The notes beneath the pieces were generated by a model that had not been told where the DNA came from, searched no databases, and saw nothing but the letters and a program-made list of their open reading frames with translations. DNA of 29,586 bases, taken from the NCBI RefSeq assembly GCF_024699275.1, contig NZ_JAILPX010000128.1:1-29586 (forward strand), given 5' to 3'. The DNA comes from Selenomonas sp. GTDB taxonomy: Bacteria > Bacillota_C > Negativicutes > Selenomonadales > Selenomonadaceae. The translations under genes were made by a program, and so were the position numbers. Every line of letters starts with the position of its first letter. Within the stretch, counting starts at the first letter, position 1. Below, piece after piece: positions 22,673 through 29,586 of the stretch.

Positions 22673-22708
22673 AAAAAGTCTTCCGCATAAGTATGTGGAA
22701 GACTTTTT
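22673..22708 (-). terminator. Terminator after gntP
   Basis: 12-bp arms AAAAAGTCTTCC (22673-22684) and GGAAGACTTTTT (22697-22708), with T-runs on both strands. It lies 8 bases after the gntP stop and ends the gntK-gnd-gntP transcript. Confidence 0.9.
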
Positions 22709-22715
22709 ACTTATC

Positions 22716-24032
22716 TTAAATAACGGCTTCTAATACCAAAACACCAATTAATCCCATTACAGAAATAATCGTTTCCAATACACACCAGGTACGCACCGTT
22801 TGTTTTACGGTTAAGCCAAAAAACTCTTTGAATAACCAGAATCCAGGATCATTAGGAGGGCTTAAGATTAAACTGCCGGCTCCTGTTGCCAGTACCATCA
22901 ATTCAGGATTGACTCCTGTTACGGCAACGATGGGGGCAGCTATGCCGCCAGCAGTTAATGCTGCCACTGTTGCACTGCCACAAGCTATACGAATCACTGC
23001 TGCTACCGTCCACGCTAACAACAATGGCGATAATTCAGATTGTGCCGCAATTTCGCCAATATAATTTCCTACACCACTATCGATAAGAATTTGTTTCAAG
23101 GCACCACCGCCACCTACAATCAGTAAGATCATAGCGATTGCCGTCACAGCGCTTTCACAAACTTTCATAACTTCAGTCATGGATTTTCCCTGCCGCAAAC
23201 CAAAAGTATAAATTGCAACAGCAACAGCTATGGTAAGTGCCATATCCGGCGTTCCTAAAAATGTTAGCCATTGATAAAATCCCGTGGTTTTATCTAGTGT
23301 CATTTTTGCAATAGCAGATGCGGCCATAAGAACAACTGGAACCATCGCCGTAAATACCGAAATCCCAAAGCCAGGCATTTCGTTTTCCTCAAACACCTTA
23401 CTGCTCTGTATGCCTTGCGGTGTTTCCGGTTGAATATGTTTGGTTGTATTCGCAAAGAGTGGACCTGCCACAATGGCGGTAGGAACAGCAATTATCGCAC
23501 CATAAAGGAGAGTTAGGCCAATATCCGCGTTATAGATAATAGAAATAGCCGTGGGACCGGGATGTGGCGGCAAGAAACCATGGGTTACCGACAATGCTGC
23601 AGCCATGGGAATGCCTACTTCCAGCAAGGGGATTTTCGCTGCTGTTGCAATCGTAAATACCAAAGGGATCAACAGGACAAAGCCAATCTCATAGAATAAG
23701 GCAATGCCGACAATAAAGCCAGTCAAGGAAACAGCCCATTTTACCCATTGCCTTCCAAAAACATGAATTAACGTAGTTGCTATACGTTGAGCACCACCAC
23801 TCTCTGCCATTAGTTTCCCCAACATAGCACCAAAGGAAACGACAATAGCTAGACCGCCTAATGTGCCACCTAAGCCTTTTTCAATAACGGGAATAATTTG
23901 CCCTTCGGGCAACCCTTCGGCAAACCCCACAAAACCTGCTACCAATAACAATGCTAGAAAGCTATTCAGTCGTACTTTTACGATAAGGAAAAACAAAAAG
24001 ATAATACCTGCTGTCAGAATAATAAGTGGCAT
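22716..24032 (-). CDS. gntP: Gluconate:H+ symporter, GntP family
   Basis: A 438-residue inner-membrane permease with about 12-14 hydrophobic segments. The start MPLIILTAGIIFLF, the segment GGTLGGLAIVVSFGAMLGKL, then MAESGGAQRIATTLI, and HGFLPPHPGPTAISIIYNAD are all hallmarks of the GntP/GntT family; the C-terminal block SPPNDPGFWLFKEFFGL is also conserved. The ATG at 24032 is preferred to 24038 because it matches the family N-terminus and lies 9 bases from GGGAGG. It follows gnd by about 40 bases and ends at a terminator. Gluconate is the expected substrate given the kinase and dehydrogenase next to it. Confidence 0.92.
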   Translation of the reverse strand: MPLIILTAGIIFLFFLIVKVRLNSFLALLLVAGFVGFAEGLPEGQIIPVIEKGLGGTLGGLAIVVSFGAMLGKLMAESGGAQRIATTLIHVFGRQWVKWAVSLTGFIVGIALFYEIGFVLLIPLVFTIATAAKIPLLEVGIPMAAALSVTHGFLPPHPGPTAISIIYNADIGLTLLYGAIIAVPTAIVAGPLFANTTKHIQPETPQGIQSSKVFEENEMPGFGISVFTAMVPVVLMAASAIAKMTLDKTTGFYQWLTFLGTPDMALTIAVAVAIYTFGLRQGKSMTEVMKVCESAVTAIAMILLIVGGGGALKQILIDSGVGNYIGEIAAQSELSPLLLAWTVAAVIRIACGSATVAALTAGGIAAPIVAVTGVNPELMVLATGAGSLILSPPNDPGFWLFKEFFGLTVKQTVRTWCVLETIISVMGLIGVLVLEAVI

Positions 24033-24074
24033 AATCATGAACCTCCCTTACGAATACAACACTACATTATGTCA

Positions 24075-25484
24075 TTAGAAATTTTTCTTCCAAGCATGAT
24101 GGAACGAACCGTTCTGATCAACACGTTCAAAGGTATGGGCACCAAAATAATCTCTTTGGGCTTGAATAAGATTAGCTCCCAATGGAGTCCCCCGTAAAGC
24201 TTCAATGTATTCTAGTCCACAGGACAACGCTGGAATGGGGATACCTGATTGCACAGCTTGCGCGACTACTTGCCGCAGTGCCGGCAGAGAATTTTTTACT
24301 TTCTCTGTGAAAAATTCAGCTTGCAGCAGATTTTTCAGCTGTGGTTCCTCACGGTATGCTGCTGTAATTTTTTCTAGAAAATCCGCTCGAATAATACATC
24401 CTGCTCGGAAGATTGAGGCAATTTTTCCGAAATCCAAATTCCAACCATAATGTGCTGCTGCTGCTTGATAAAGGGAAAAACCTTGGGCATATGCAGCAAT
24501 TTTTCCTAAATACAAACTTTGACGAACAAGTTCTATAAAGCCATCAGGAACAGACACTTTCGTCAGTGAAGCAGAAAGTACTTGCTTTAATGTCGTTCTT
24601 TCTGCTTGTAAATTAGACATTACTCTTGCATTACAAGCTGCCGTGATCATGGACGTATTTACTCCTTGCTTCAACGCTTCGATACTTGTCCAACGCCCCG
24701 TTCCTTTTTGTCCGGCACTATCCACAATCTTATCGAGCAACTGTCCACCAGTTTCATCATCTTCTGCCAAAATGTCTGCAGTTATCTCGATAAGGAAACT
24801 CCTTAATTCTCCTTGATTCCATTGATGGAAAATATCTGCCAGCTGGTGATTGTTATATCCACCAGCATATTTCAGCAATAGATAGGATTCAACAATTAGC
24901 TGCATGTCGGCATATTCAATGCCATTATGAACCATCTTTACATAATGGCCGGCTCCATCCGCTCCAATATAGGTGCAGCAGATATCATGGCCTGCTTTGG
25001 CAGCAATCGACTCGTAGATAGGACGTATTCGTTCATATGCTGCTAAATCACCTCCAGGCATAATGCAAGGGCCACGGCGGGCACCACTTTCTCCTCCGGA
25101 AATACCAACGCCAAAATAATGAATTCCAGATTTTTGCAACAGTTCATGTCGCCGCCGGGTATCTTCAAAATATGAATTCCCGCCATCTAAAATCATATCT
25201 CCGGGCTCCAATAACGGCTGAAGCTTTTCAATCATCGAATCTACAGGAGTACCAGCCATAATCATGAACATGATCCGCCGTGGTTTTTCCAGGGATTGAA
25301 CAAAGGATTCCAAGTCATAAAATCCATGCAAATGTTCGTGTGGATTTTCTCGCAGCACTTTTTCTGTCAAATCCGGTGTATAGTTATAACAAGCCACTTC
25401 ATAACCTTTATCCGCCATATTGAGAGCTAAATTGCTTCCCATAACGGCCATGCCGACCATGCCAATATCCATAAGCGTATCCAT
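24075..25484 (-). CDS. gnd: 6-phosphogluconate dehydrogenase, decarboxylating
   Basis: A 469-residue enzyme converting 6-phosphogluconate and NAD(P)+ to ribulose 5-phosphate, CO2 and NAD(P)H. Visible parts: Rossmann loop GMVGMAVMGSNLALNMADKG, substrate motif GISGGESGARRGPCIMPGG, catalytic GHYVKMVHNGIEYADMQLI (Lys and Glu), GTGRWTSIEAL, and C-terminal RDYFGAHTFERVD. The usual GGEEGA is GGESGA here, a small departure in a highly conserved loop. AGGAGAG lies 7-8 bases before the ATG at 25484 (MDTLMDIGMVGM); the longer frame overlaps gntK and is rejected. It starts 13 bases after the gntK stop. Length is that of the long gnd type. Confidence 0.95.
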   Translation of the reverse strand: MDTLMDIGMVGMAVMGSNLALNMADKGYEVACYNYTPDLTEKVLRENPHEHLHGFYDLESFVQSLEKPRRIMFMIMAGTPVDSMIEKLQPLLEPGDMILDGGNSYFEDTRRRHELLQKSGIHYFGVGISGGESGARRGPCIMPGGDLAAYERIRPIYESIAAKAGHDICCTYIGADGAGHYVKMVHNGIEYADMQLIVESYLLLKYAGGYNNHQLADIFHQWNQGELRSFLIEITADILAEDDETGGQLLDKIVDSAGQKGTGRWTSIEALKQGVNTSMITAACNARVMSNLQAERTTLKQVLSASLTKVSVPDGFIELVRQSLYLGKIAAYAQGFSLYQAAAAHYGWNLDFGKIASIFRAGCIIRADFLEKITAAYREEPQLKNLLQAEFFTEKVKNSLPALRQVVAQAVQSGIPIPALSCGLEYIEALRGTPLGANLIQAQRDYFGAHTFERVDQNGSFHHAWKKNF

Positions 25485-25497
25485 TTTCAATCTCTCC

Positions 25498-27057
25498 TTA
25501 TTCATGTTTTTTTTGATAAGCTGCAATCGCAGCTAATTCCGGTTGCAGCTTCCAATATAACTGTTCGAAAATCAGATATAGTTCCTTATATACTTCTACA
25601 TCGTCCTTATTAGGTTTTATAATACGTTTCGGCTTTACCAAATCGTTGGTCGCACTGATGTCAGCTAATTCATGACTAGATATAAAGCCGAGCACTGCTG
25701 CACCAAATGCAGCGCCCTCACTATTATCAGGTAAAATCAATTCCTCATCCAATACACTGGCTAAAATCTGCATCCATAAATCTGATTTCGTAAAACTACC
25801 GCTAACACGAATATCTTTGATTTCACCAAAATCTCGTAATGCCTGCATAACAGAGTTCATGCTATATGCAATACCCTCCATGCATGCACGAATCATATGG
25901 GAACGGCTGTGATTTAACGATAATCCAAAAAACATGCCGCGAAGTTCTGAATTCCAATAAGGTGCTCGTTCACCAGTGAAACTGGGAAGCATAATAAGCC
26001 CATTTGCCCCCGCAGCAATATGAGATGCCTTCATGGTCATAAGGTCATATCCATCAACATCCAGATTTTCCAAATGATGCTTTGTATAGTGACAAACTTT
26101 ATCCCGAACCCAGCGAAGAATCATCCCTCCATTGTTGATTGCACCACCGGCTACCCACATATCATCAACAAGGTTATAACACCAGGTCCGCATCTTACTA
26201 TCTGTAATGGGTTTATTGGTTAACATCCGCAAAGCACCACTCGTGCCAATGGTGGCACTGAGCTTTCCCGGTTGTACAGCTCCAATACCAACATTTACAA
26301 GAACGCCGTCTGTAGCACCAATAACAACAGGAATATCCGATGAAATCCCCAAAGCAGCTGCAACGTCAGACTTGATTCTTTCGCTATGCGTAGTTGATAC
26401 CACAGGTGGCAGCTGTGCTTTTTCCAGTCCAACGTATTCGAGAATTTCTTCATCCCAGTCCATTCTTTTTTCGTTATACATTCCGCTGGTGCTGGCTGTA
26501 GAATGATCGATTAACCAATTTCCGGTAAGACCATAAAATAAATAGTCTTTCAGAGAACCAACATAACGCATTTGCTGGAACATTTCCGGATGATTTTTCC
26601 GCAGCCATAAAATTTTTGCCAAAGGATAGCAAGCATGAATTGGACAGCCTGTTTTTTCATAGAATCGATGGCAGAGAGAATCATCTCGTTTTAATTCCCG
26701 TACGATATCAGCGCTGCGGCTATCGGCCCAGGTCTGCATATCCATCAGGGGCTGATAATTTCTATCCAAGCCTGCGAAACTATGCATCACTGTACTGAGA
26801 GCCAAACCGGCTAAATGCCGGCTCTGATACTTTAAATCTGCTGCCGTCTTATGAACCACTTCCTGCACAGCTTTAAAAATCTGAGCAGGATTTTCTTCTG
26901 CCCAATCCGGATGTGGTGTTAACAGTGGATAAAAAGCTTCTGAGGACGCTACTTTTCTTCCCGTGATATCATATGCAATGGCCCGAACTCCGGTTGTACC
27001 TACATCGATACCAATCCAAACCGCTTCTTGACGATATTGAAAGTTCAATTTCATCAT
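25498..27057 (-). CDS. gntK: Gluconokinase, FGGY family
   Basis: A 519-residue FGGY carbohydrate kinase phosphorylating gluconate to 6-phosphogluconate. The N-terminal phosphate loop IGIDVGTTGVRAIAYD, substrate block STVMHSFAGLD and TWADSRSADIV, the second-domain loop SATIGTSGALRML, and the FGGY-type MEGIAYSMNSVMQAL / IRVSGSFTKSDLWMQILASV are all present. The second FGGY signature fits gluconokinases with a GxxTKS-like motif. First gene of the operon. The start is uncertain: GAGAGG directly abuts the ATG at 27057, while a TTG four codons in lies 9 bases away. Xylulose or another sugar acid is possible, but adjacent gnd and gntP favour gluconate. Confidence 0.9.
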   Translation of the reverse strand: MMKLNFQYRQEAVWIGIDVGTTGVRAIAYDITGRKVASSEAFYPLLTPHPDWAEENPAQIFKAVQEVVHKTAADLKYQSRHLAGLALSTVMHSFAGLDRNYQPLMDMQTWADSRSADIVRELKRDDSLCHRFYEKTGCPIHACYPLAKILWLRKNHPEMFQQMRYVGSLKDYLFYGLTGNWLIDHSTASTSGMYNEKRMDWDEEILEYVGLEKAQLPPVVSTTHSERIKSDVAAALGISSDIPVVIGATDGVLVNVGIGAVQPGKLSATIGTSGALRMLTNKPITDSKMRTWCYNLVDDMWVAGGAINNGGMILRWVRDKVCHYTKHHLENLDVDGYDLMTMKASHIAAGANGLIMLPSFTGERAPYWNSELRGMFFGLSLNHSRSHMIRACMEGIAYSMNSVMQALRDFGEIKDIRVSGSFTKSDLWMQILASVLDEELILPDNSEGAAFGAAVLGFISSHELADISATNDLVKPKRIIKPNKDDVEVYKELYLIFEQLYWKLQPELAAIAAYQKKHE

Positions 27058-27097
27058 CCTCTCTATTAAATGATATTATTATTTCAAGCTCATGCTT

Positions 27098-27126
27098 ATT
27101 ATAACAAGACATTCTTTTATATGCAA
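27098..27126 (-). promoter_or_regulatory. gntK operon promoter
   Basis: Minus strand: -35 TTGCAT (27126-27121), 17-bp spacer, perfect TATAAT (27103-27098). The start is expected near 27091, about 34 bases before gntK. Confidence 0.7.
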
Positions 27127-27151
27127 GTATATTTTCATTTAATATTTTACG

Positions 27152-27173
27152 TTATGATATATATCTATCATAA
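27152..27173. promoter_or_regulatory. Inverted repeat upstream of the gntK promoter
   Basis: TTATGATA (27152-27159) and TATCATAA (27166-27173) are perfect 8-bp arms, 6 bases apart. The site lies 26 bp upstream of the -35, suitable for an activator or a looping repressor. RpiR is the nearest candidate. Confidence 0.45.
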
Positions 27174-27299
27174 AAGGATATAAATTATCAATCAGCAACC
27201 TAAAATACAACGATTAATCGTATGGGATTAACGCTGCCTTTCTGTGTTCCCTTTACACAAGATGTCTTAATCGATACGCTATTTGCTCTTCCTATAACA

Positions 27300-27347
27300 A
27301 AAAAAGGCTTTGAAGCCCTTGTTTCATGGGGCTTCAAAGCCTTTTTT
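27300..27347. terminator. Strong bidirectional terminator
   Basis: 19-bp arms AAAAAAGGCTTTGAAGCCC (27300-27318) and GGGCTTCAAAGCCTTTTTT (27329-27347). It ends leftward transcription of the flavin reductase/SDR/31-codon unit. Confidence 0.93.
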
Positions 27348-27373
27348 GAGGATATGCCTATAAGTTTTTCGTA

Positions 27374-27469
27374 CTATTCTGCTTGCAGGAATCTCAGTAC
27401 AGTTTCCCGGAATTCCTTATGATAGGACTTTTCCATAAGCATGGGCAGCCACTTTTTTGTATTTTTCAT
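27374..27469 (-). CDS. 31-residue peptide after the SDR gene
   Basis: A short frame beginning MKNTKKWLPMLMEKSYHK and ending FLQAE, stop TAG at 27374. GAGGG lies 6 bases before the ATG at 27469, a good ribosome site, and a strong terminator follows 27 bases after the stop, so it has the layout of a true last gene. It is basic at the start and predicted helical. I do not recognise it. It might be the residue of a larger gene, like other remnants nearby. Confidence 0.45.
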   Translation of the reverse strand: MKNTKKWLPMLMEKSYHKEFRETVLRFLQAE

Positions 27470-27502
27470 GGTGATCCCTCTTCTTTTTATGTGCTGGCGC
27501 AA

Positions 27503-28093
27503 TTATTTATTGCTTAGAGTCCAGCCATGGTCACCATGATAAATCATCTGTCTGGTCATTCCCCCATCAATACAAAGGTTTTCTCCCGTTATGAACCCTG
27601 CGGATTCTGAGCATAAAAATAGGACGGCGTTTGCTATATCGAGGGGATTTCCCACTCTGCCCACAGGCTGTTGCCTGGCATCAGCGCCTGTATATTCCTG
27701 GAAAGTGGTATCAATCCAGCCGGGAGATATGGAATTTACCCGCACTTTCCCCGCTAAACTTACCGCCAGGGCATGGGTTAAGGCTGAAATGCCTCCCTTG
27801 GCAGCTGTATAGCTTTCTGTTTGTGGCTGACTCATTCGGTCACGAGAGGAAGAAATATTGATGATGACCCCACCGGGGCTAAAATAAGGCGCAAAGAGTT
27901 TGGCAAGGTAAAATGGTGCTGTGACTCCTACTGCCAAGGCATAAGTAAACTCCTCATAAGTGCACTCGTGGATTCCCTTCATCAAGGGTAAAGCATTGTT
28001 GATGAGGTAATCGATATGACCATAATGCGCAATGGTTTTCTGGACAAATTCCTCCAGAATTCCCTTGTCAGCCAGGTCTCCCACAAAGTGACT
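27503..28093 (-). pseudogene. Short-chain dehydrogenase, N-terminal Rossmann part lost
   Basis: The frame covers about the last 195 residues of a classical SDR: DYLINNALPL (NNAG position), INISSSRDRM (catalytic Ser), SYTAAKGGISAL (Tyr-x3-Lys), VNSISPGWIDT, and the C-terminal FITGENLCIDGGMTRQ. The N-terminal TGxxxGxG cofactor loop and the first 45-50 residues are missing. In frame upstream a TGA at 28094-28096 follows directly, and there the sequence turns into a flavin reductase in another frame. A GTG at 28084 could start translation but has no ribosome site. It should be unable to bind NAD(P)H and is most likely non-functional. Confidence 0.78.
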
Positions 28094-28413
28094 TCACCTG
28101 TAACCTGCGTATGACTGCCTACCGTAACGGTATGAACCACTTCGCATTCCAGTGACAAGCGCAGTTCATGGATAACAGGCGCATTAACCGATTTAGCTCT
28201 GCTGGTTGAAAAGCCAATATTTTTCAACTTATCCGCATCATAGCCGGATTCCACCCCAAGGTAATCTGCTTCTTTGACCTGACTTATACTGGGAAAGCCC
28301 AGGACAAAGGCTTTTTGTGCCAGCAGGCTTTTCAGGTTTTTCCTTCTCTGGGTGGCGTTGATGGCAATGGTAACGCAGGGTGGTTTGTGGCTGATGACCA
28401 TATAAAACGCCAA
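28094..28413 (-). pseudogene. Flavin reductase-like fragment fused by deletion to the SDR
   Basis: The frame reads SHKPPCVTIAINATQRRKNL, QKAFVLGFPSISQVKEADYLG, RLSLECEVVHTVTVGSHTQV and then TGEV, the middle of a flavin reductase (DIM6/NTAB, FMN-binding split barrel) protein. After TGEV at about 28090 it leaves the family and runs on out of frame through SDR sequence. The final 60 or so residues are absent. At the 5' end an AGGAGG site (near 28445) is not followed by a start codon at proper distance, and about 25 N-terminal residues usual for the family are missing. Both ends are thus damaged. Confidence 0.72.
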
Positions 28414-28432
28414 GGTACAGGCTTCCGTTTTG

Positions 28433-28570
28433 CTATATTTCCTCCTGTCCTATATCGCTCTTACTGATATCTGCATGAAAGTATTCGTTGTTGACATAAC
28501 AAAGATTCGCGAATATCAGCCGCGATTCCTCCGATTTTCCGCAGAGAAATCGATTATTCTCATGCTGCAA
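28433..28570 (-). CDS. Possible 45-residue ORF after the DXS-like gene
   Basis: From a TTG at 28570 the frame reads QHENNRFLCGKSEESRLIF, then NLCYVNNEYFHADISKSDIG and stops at 28433, overlapping the AGGAGG site that serves the next fragment. The composition looks protein-like, but there is no ribosome site and no family is recognised. It may be a remnant. Confidence 0.25.
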   Translation of the reverse strand: MQHENNRFLCGKSEESRLIFANLCYVNNEYFHADISKSDIGQEEI

Positions 28571-28577
28571 TCTGAAT

Positions 28578-29586
28578 TTATTTACAAATAGACAGGATGT
28601 CCTCAGCAATCTGCTCGGCGGTCAAATGATTTTCCTGAGCCAGCTGTGCATAATCATAACGGTCATAGAATTTTTTAGGCAGACCAAAATTCAGCACCTT
28701 CATGTTATCGGCACCATAGAAACGGGCAATCTTTTCGCCAAAGCCGCCATCCAGCACGCCATCTTCCAAGGTTACCACCAACTCATGGTCAGCCTTTAAG
28801 GATTCCAGCAATTCCCTATCCTGTCCCGTAATAAACAGCGGATTGATGAGCGTGGCCTCTACGCCCTGCTCTTTCAGCTTTTCAGCTGTTTCCTCTGCCA
28901 GGCCATAGAAACTCCCCAATCCCAGGATGGCTACACGGCTGCCCTGCTTCACCACTTCGTACTTATTCAGTTCATCATAATCCTTACGGACAGATCTCTG
29001 CGAGCTGCCCACCATCATATGGGGAACGCGGATGGCTACCGGATATTTTTCCTGCTTAACGGACCAGTCCAGCATGGCCTGATATTCTTCCGGTGACGTC
29101 GGTGCCAGATAGACAAGATTGGGGATATTGCTCATCATGGGGATATCATAGAAACCAAGATGGGTTACATCATTCATGCCGTACATGGACGCCCAGAATA
29201 CCAAAAAGGTTGCAGGATTATTATTGACGCATACATCCTGGGCCAGCTGGTCGTAGGTGCGCTGGAAGAAGGAGGAATAATCGCCAAAGACCGGATGGGC
29301 GCCATTGCGGGCCAGACCAGAAGCCATGGCCACGGCCTGCTCCTCGGCAATGCCAACATCAATATAATGCTCGCCCAGTTCTTGGCGGCGTTCCTGGTTA
29401 AGGCCCATACTGGAAGGCGTGGCAGCCGAAATGGCGACAAACTTTTCATCTTCCTTGGCCAGCCGCAGGAAGGTGGCTGCCGTCTGCTCAGCATAAGGGT
29501 CCACCAAAGGCTGTGTGGTTTCGCCGGTTTCCGGATCAAAGGGCATATGATAAGGCCATTCTTCCTTATGTTCCTCGGCCAATCGG
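28578..29586 (-). CDS. DXS-like transketolase, C-terminal part (runs off right edge)
   Basis: The frame is open to the window end, so the thiamine-diphosphate-binding N-terminal part lies outside. Visible here are the linker MPFDPETGETTQP, the transketolase pyrimidine-binding domain (HYIDVGIAEEQAVAMASGLA, with the catalytic Glu; GDYSSFFQRTYDQLAQDV; DVTHLGFYDI with the conserved His) and the C-terminal transketolase domain (VAILGLGSFYGLAEETAEKL, then TLEDGVLDGGFGEKI). The overall order is that of 1-deoxy-D-xylulose-5-phosphate synthase. Two phosphate-contact blocks differ: where DXS has DRAG the sequence has FWASMYG, and where DXS has VRYPRG it has IRVPHMM. It may therefore use another substrate. 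The stop is at 28578-28580. Confidence 0.75.
   Translation of the reverse strand, partial: RLAEEHKEEWPYHMPFDPETGETTQPLVDPYAEQTAATFLRLAKEDEKFVAISAATPSSMGLNQERRQELGEHYIDVGIAEEQAVAMASGLARNGAHPVFGDYSSFFQRTYDQLAQDVCVNNNPATFLVFWASMYGMNDVTHLGFYDIPMMSNIPNLVYLAPTSPEEYQAMLDWSVKQEKYPVAIRVPHMMVGSSQRSVRKDYDELNKYEVVKQGSRVAILGLGSFYGLAEETAEKLKEQGVEATLINPLFITGQDRELLESLKADHELVVTLEDGVLDGGFGEKIARFYGADNMKVLNFGLPKKFYDRYDYAQLAQENHLTAEQIAEDILSICK

Noticed and set aside
27222..27422. Plus-strand ORF of 66 codons
   Set aside because: It runs straight through the 19-bp terminator stem at 27300-27347 and has no ribosome site.
27982..28413. A single 143-residue protein across the flavin reductase/SDR junction
   Set aside because: The last 35 or so residues are SDR sequence read in the wrong frame, so this is a deletion chimera and not a designed fusion.
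1..29586. tRNA, rRNA, CRISPR arrays, phage genes, toxin-antitoxin pairs
   Set aside because: None could be recognised on either strand by eye; short repeats found are hairpins or operators, not arrays.

Overview
The window looks like chromosomal DNA from an anaerobic, diderm Firmicute of the Negativicutes (Selenomonas/Mitsuokella/Megamonas-like). This is inferred from a HlyD-type efflux operon next to EFR1-type ferredoxin, FliB-type methylase, citrate lyase and small Firmicute-type proteins. The placement is an inference from gene content and protein style, not from a marker gene. No rRNA, tRNA or CRISPR array was seen.

Layout. (1) 1-3000: the 3' part of an IS4-family transposase, then a patchwork metal/redox area. 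It holds a small membrane-anchored HMA metal-binding protein, a ferredoxin gene that has lost its 5' end, a frameshifted gene for a small CDCPAC protein, and a CsoR-type repressor. (2) 3064-8040: a ROK sugar kinase, then a TetR-controlled efflux operon (tetR, hlyD, two ABC-2 permeases, no ATPase). Matching 27-bp operators lie before tetR and before hlyD, and tetR has a perfect TTGACA-N17-TATAAT promoter. (3) 8092-10966: small hypothetical proteins, endonuclease IV (nfo) and a papain/C39-like protein. (4) 11008-19092: a complete citrate fermentation module. citD-citE-citF-citG run leftward; a LysR regulator, citC and citX run rightward, followed by a DASS-family anion transporter under its own promoter. 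(5) 19118-21640: a Tat-exported metallophosphatase, a FliB-like lysine N-methylase, and an orphan MerR-type promoter reading into a 22-codon stump of a DUF3737 gene. (6) 21768-27173: a gluconate module (gntK-gnd-gntP plus an RpiR regulator), visibly AT-richer than the citrate block. (7) 27300-29586: a flavin reductase and a short-chain dehydrogenase joined by a deletion, two tiny ORFs, and the C-terminal part of a DXS-like transketolase running off the right edge.

How it works together. The transporter would bring in citrate or a related di/tricarboxylate. CitC acetylates the lyase, CitG and CitX make and attach the prosthetic group on CitD, and CitDEF cleave citrate to acetate and oxaloacetate. 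The strongest new observation is regulatory. The cit operon promoter and the transporter promoter have the same architecture: -35 TTTACA, 17 bp, -10 TTTAAT, an ATTCC-N5-GGAAT LysR-type box centred exactly 31 bp upstream of the -35 edge in both, and a shared 11-mer just past the start site. This predicts that the LysR protein encoded between them co-activates import and cleavage. The gluconate module would import gluconate, phosphorylate it, and oxidatively decarboxylate it to ribulose 5-phosphate.

Several loci are decaying (ferredoxin, CDCPAC gene, DUF3737 stump, flavin reductase/SDR), which suggests repeated deletions in the accessory parts of this region.
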